Origin: Tissierellia bacterium
Lineage (GTDB): Bacteria > Bacillota_A > Clostridia > Tissierellales > Peptoniphilaceae
NCBI GenBank assembly: GCA_012728775.1
Contig: JAAYEN010000167.1
Span: 1 to 10,300, forward strand
Direction of reading: 5' to 3'
Length of the DNA stretch: 10,300 nucleotides
Positions 7,888-10,300 of this stretch are shown here, in pieces (within the stretch, counting starts at the first letter, position 1; each line of letters opens with the position of its first letter). Position numbers and translations under genes: made by a program. The notes under the pieces are model-generated. The model saw nothing but the letters and a program-made list of their open reading frames with translations, was not told where the DNA came from and made no database searches.

Positions 7888-9087
7888 ATCTGTGGTGCTT
7901 CCGTTAACTCGCACTTCAAAATGAAGATGAGGACCAGTAGAATATCCTGTGCTACCACATAAAGCGATTGTTTGTCCTGCATCTACGTAGTCTCCTACCC
8001 TAACATTTAAAGAAGAATTATGAGCATATAAAGTAACTATATTATTACCATGGGATATCATTACAACATTACCATATCCCCCTTGCCATCCAGAATATAT
8101 TACTATACCACTATTTGCAGCTTTAATAGCTGTTCCTGATGGAGCAGGAATATCTATTCCGGCATGGAATTTTTGTGTATTGAATATAGGATGAATTCTC
8201 ATTCCATAATAAGAACTTATACTAGAGTATCCACTTACTGGCCATGATAATTCTCCACTTCCCCTAGATACATAAGTACTAGCAGTAGCATCAGCTCTTC
8301 TTTTAGCTTCTTCAGCTCTTTTTCTAGCCTCTTCTTCTGCTTTACGTTTAGCTTCCAGTTCTTGTTCCAACTGAACAATTTGTTGATCTAAGGAATTAGT
8401 TAGATTGACAAAATTATCGTATTGATCTTCAGCTAAAGCTTTATCTTCTTGCAACACAGACATATATTGTATTTTTTGTCTGTTGGCATTTTCTAATTCG
8501 GATTTTTTTATAATCTCAGCATCAAGTTTTGCCTGATATTCTTCTCTTTGTATTCGAAGTTTAGCTTCAGTTTCCTCTATAAACTTTATTTGATTATTCG
8601 TAAAATCTAGAAGTTCTTTATCTTGATTTACAACATTTTCTACAATATCAAGTCTAGTAAGCATATCAACTACATTAGAAGAGCCCATAAAAACTTCTAA
8701 AAATATAGTGTCTCCACTTTTATATTGCTCTCTTAATCTAGCATTTAGTTCTTCTTGTTTCTCAGATAGTTTTTCTTTAGCTAGAGCTAAATCCGCTTCA
8801 TTCTTTTCAATATCTAACTCTAAGGAAGCAATTTGGCTCCTTAAGTTTTGCAATTCTGCTTGAGATCTACTTATTTGATAATCCAGTGATCTTATATCAC
8901 TTGCAACTTGAGAAACTTTAATATTTAATCCTGAAATTTCAGCTGCTTGAGCTTCAATTTGCTTATTGATTTCTTGTTTTTGTTCTTTCAGTCCTTGTAG
9001 TTGAGAATTTGCTAATACACCCGAATTCCCCAAAAGTAAAATACAACATGTAACTGTAAAGACTTTTTTTATTTTTTTACTAAACAA
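7870..9087 (-). CDS. Secreted coiled-coil M23 (LytM) peptidoglycan hydrolase, probable FtsEX partner
   Basis: This is a predicted cell-wall endopeptidase that cuts peptide crosslinks during division or elongation. Residues 1-26 form a signal peptide ending GVLA, with likely cleavage after A26. A long heptad-rich coiled coil (about 28-265) resembles the regulatory arms of EnvC and PcsB, and ends in a highly charged Lys/Arg/Glu/Ala stretch. The C-terminal M23 domain (about 280-405) has zinc ligands H308, D312 (HAGID) and H389 (HLH) and the catalytic histidines H356 and H387. It should therefore be active, unlike E. coli EnvC, which only activates amidases. The start is TTG 9087, with AAGG 7 nt upstream inside the end of ftsX; no other start would keep the signal peptide. 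Only 2 nt separate it from the ftsX stop, so the two are probably coupled. By context, FtsX's outer loop should grip the coiled coil. Confidence 0.92.
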   Translation of the reverse strand: MFSKKIKKVFTVTCCILLLGNSGVLANSQLQGLKEQKQEINKQIEAQAAEISGLNIKVSQVASDIRSLDYQISRSQAELQNLRSQIASLELDIEKNEADLALAKEKLSEKQEELNARLREQYKSGDTIFLEVFMGSSNVVDMLTRLDIVENVVNQDKELLDFTNNQIKFIEETEAKLRIQREEYQAKLDAEIIKKSELENANRQKIQYMSVLQEDKALAEDQYDNFVNLTNSLDQQIVQLEQELEAKRKAEEEARKRAEEAKRRADATASTYVSRGSGELSWPVSGYSSISSYYGMRIHPIFNTQKFHAGIDIPAPSGTAIKAANSGIVIYSGWQGGYGNVVMISHGNNIVTLYAHNSSLNVRVGDYVDAGQTIALCGSTGYSTGPHLHFEVRVNGSTTDPLAWL

Positions 9088-9089
9088 AT

Positions 9090-9989
9090 TTACACCTTCA
9101 AATATTTTTTTATTGACGTTAAACTTCCTATTGAACCAATTCCTATAGCAATTGCAACAAAAATTATTCCGATATCTAATGCTATCTCATTTATTTCAAT
9201 AAGTTGGTAAGAAACGTACTCGTAAATAGGACGTTCATATACTTCAATAAACTTATTGTATATATAAAACACAGTAATTAAAGATAGTGCAGAACCTAAT
9301 ACGGAATAAAACAATCCCTCTATTACAAAGGGTCCTTTTATAAATGATTCAGAAGCTCCAACATACTTCATTATTTCAATTTCTTCGCCTCGTGATGCTA
9401 TGGCTACTTTTATTATATTCGAAATTACAAAAATTGACAAGGTGACAATTACAATAAAGGCAATAAAACCACCAATTTTTATTACTCTATCAACTTGTAT
9501 AAATTTTTCTATAAGATCCTTATAATATCTAATTTCTTCAACTCTAGAATCTGTATCTAAAGTTTTAACCATTTGATCTGCAGTGTCTATATTTTTTAAT
9601 TCTATGATTATGGATGCAGGAAATGGATTTTTTTCCAAACCCGATTGTATAAAACTACCTTCACTGAACATATCTTGAGCTTTAATTATTGCTTGCTCCT
9701 TGGAAACATATGTTAACATTTCAACTTCAGGTTTTTCACTTAATTCAAATAACAATCCGTTTGTTTCTTCAACCGTAGTATCATCATTGAGGTATACAAT
9801 AACCTTATCAAGACTGCTGTTAATAGTTTGAACAAAACCATTTATATTTAGTACTGTTAATAACAATATTCCTACAATCAACATAACCGCAAAAATTGTA
9901 ACGATAGAAACTAATCCCATGCCTTTATTGCGCCAAATACTAATAAAGCCGTTTACCATCATAGTTTTAAATGATCTAATCTTCCTCAC
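9090..9989 (-). CDS. ftsX: Cell division protein FtsX, membrane subunit of FtsEX
   Basis: FtsX is the membrane half of the ABC-type FtsEX complex. It does not transport; it relays FtsE ATP hydrolysis across the membrane to a wall hydrolase. With the GTG start the protein has 299 residues, close to the family norm. TM1 lies at about 27-49, a large outer domain at about 50-160, and TM2-TM4 near 168-194, 219-243 and 268-291; this four-helix layout is typical. The loop after TM2 has EEIEIMKYVGAS, a conserved FtsX motif facing FtsE. GTG 9989 is preferred because GGAGG (9998-10002) is 8 nt upstream. An in-frame ATG at 10010 has AGGG directly against it and would overlap ftsE by 35 nt. With GTG the overlap with ftsE is 14 nt. 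The M23 hydrolase follows after 2 nt. Confidence 0.93.
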   Translation of the reverse strand: MRKIRSFKTMMVNGFISIWRNKGMGLVSIVTIFAVMLIVGILLLTVLNINGFVQTINSSLDKVIVYLNDDTTVEETNGLLFELSEKPEVEMLTYVSKEQAIIKAQDMFSEGSFIQSGLEKNPFPASIIIELKNIDTADQMVKTLDTDSRVEEIRYYKDLIEKFIQVDRVIKIGGFIAFIVIVTLSIFVISNIIKVAIASRGEEIEIMKYVGASESFIKGPFVIEGLFYSVLGSALSLITVFYIYNKFIEVYERPIYEYVSYQLIEINEIALDIGIIFVAIAIGIGSIGSLTSIKKYLKV

Positions 9990-10300
9990 TATAATAGCCT
10001 CCAGTTTCATCCCTAACTACTTTACCATGATCTATTTTCACAACCCGTTTTTGATACTCATCTACTATATTCTTAGCATGAGTTGCCATAATAACTGTAG
10101 TTCCTTTGGAGTTTATGTTATTTATAATTTCCATAATTTCCATAGCTGTATCCACATCCAAATTACCAGTAGGTTCATCTGCCATCAAAAGTTTTGGATT
10201 ATTAACAACCGCTCTTGCTATTGCAACCCTTTGAGATTCTCCCCCTGAAAGTTCATTTGGATAGCTATTTGCTCTTTCATACAAATTTACTAAAGACAAA
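9976..10300 (-). CDS. ftsE: Cell division ATP-binding protein FtsE, C-terminal part (5' end outside window)
   Basis: FtsE is the cytoplasmic ATPase that drives FtsX. About 107 C-terminal residues are visible of a protein normally near 230. They hold the ABC signature LSGGESQRVAIARA, Walker B LLMADEPTGNLD, and the switch histidine in MATHAKNIVD. A short tail (DETGGYYSEED) ends at TAG 9976-9978. The Walker A region and start codon lie beyond base 10300; the TTG at the window edge (10297-10299) is internal. Assignment to FtsE rather than another ABC ATPase rests on the overlap with ftsX and the ADEPTGNLD form typical of the FtsE/LolD/MacB group. Confidence 0.93.
   Translation of the reverse strand, partial: LSLVNLYERANSYPNELSGGESQRVAIARAVVNNPKLLMADEPTGNLDVDTAMEIMEIINNINSKGTTVIMATHAKNIVDEYQKRVVKIDHGKVVRDETGGYYSEED
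9998..10002 (-). promoter_or_regulatory. ftsX ribosome binding site
   Basis: GGAGG on the minus strand, 8 nt before GTG 9989 and inside the ftsE coding region. It is the main reason for choosing the GTG start over ATG 10010. Confidence 0.8.

Noticed and set aside
9034..9054. Lipoprotein signal in the M23 protein because of Cys-Cys at residues 14-15
   Set aside because: The residues before the cysteines are not a lipobox and they lie too early; an ordinary signal peptidase site after A26 fits better.
9919..10248. Plus-strand open frame opposite ftsE/ftsX, with a hydrophobic stretch
   Set aside because: It runs across the ftsE-ftsX overlap in antisense; the hydrophobicity follows from the reverse of A+T-rich codons.
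1..10300. Defence system, prophage, insertion sequence, CRISPR array or RNA gene
   Set aside because: All coding capacity is accounted for by conserved housekeeping genes; no spaced repeats, terminal inverted repeats, transposase motifs or tRNA/rRNA-like sequence were seen.

Overview
The window is A+T-rich, gene-dense bacterial DNA in which every supported gene lies on the minus strand. It looks like a low-GC Gram-positive (Firmicutes) chromosome. The reasons are AAA/ATA/TTA-rich codon use, strong GGAGG-type ribosome binding sites, GTG and TTG starts, a PolA with a decayed proofreading domain, and a Firmicutes-type LexA box in front of uvrB. The gene order ftsE-ftsX-M23 hydrolase-S41 protease-uvrB-uvrA resembles the ftsEX-ctpB...uvrBA neighbourhood of Bacillus and clostridia. 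An anaerobic clostridium or Tissierellia-like organism would fit, but the genus cannot be fixed from this sequence.

Read in the direction of transcription (high to low coordinates), the first unit is an envelope/division operon. It holds the 3' end of ftsE (9976-10300), ftsX (9090-9989), a secreted coiled-coil M23 peptidase (7870-9087) and a membrane-anchored PDZ/S41 protease (6663-7859). The genes overlap or nearly abut, and the unit closes with a 10-bp perfect hairpin (6637-6658). FtsEX is expected to be the ATP-driven switch that activates the M23 hydrolase outside the membrane. The S41 protease may process or remove exported proteins.

The second unit is DNA repair. A near-consensus sigma-A promoter (6602-6630) with an overlapping LexA-like box (6587-6600) drives uvrB (4571-6574) and uvrA (1768-4596, overlapping uvrB by 26 nt). 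After a 99-nt gap comes polA (1-1668, cut by the window edge), which has a possible promoter of its own (1737-1765). UvrA and UvrB find and verify lesions and PolA fills the excised gap, so this is a nucleotide-excision-repair cluster; uvrC is not in the window.

I found no mobile element, CRISPR array, tRNA, rRNA, riboswitch or unknown gene, and no gene-free stretch longer than about 100 bases. The points most worth following up are small-scale: the LexA-controlled uvrB promoter, a hairpin that hides the S41 protease ribosome binding site inside the end of the M23 gene, a 29-bp exact in-frame repeat inside uvrA, an A9 run at the uvrB/uvrA overlap that could permit frameshifting, and the catalytically complete M23 enzyme paired with FtsEX.
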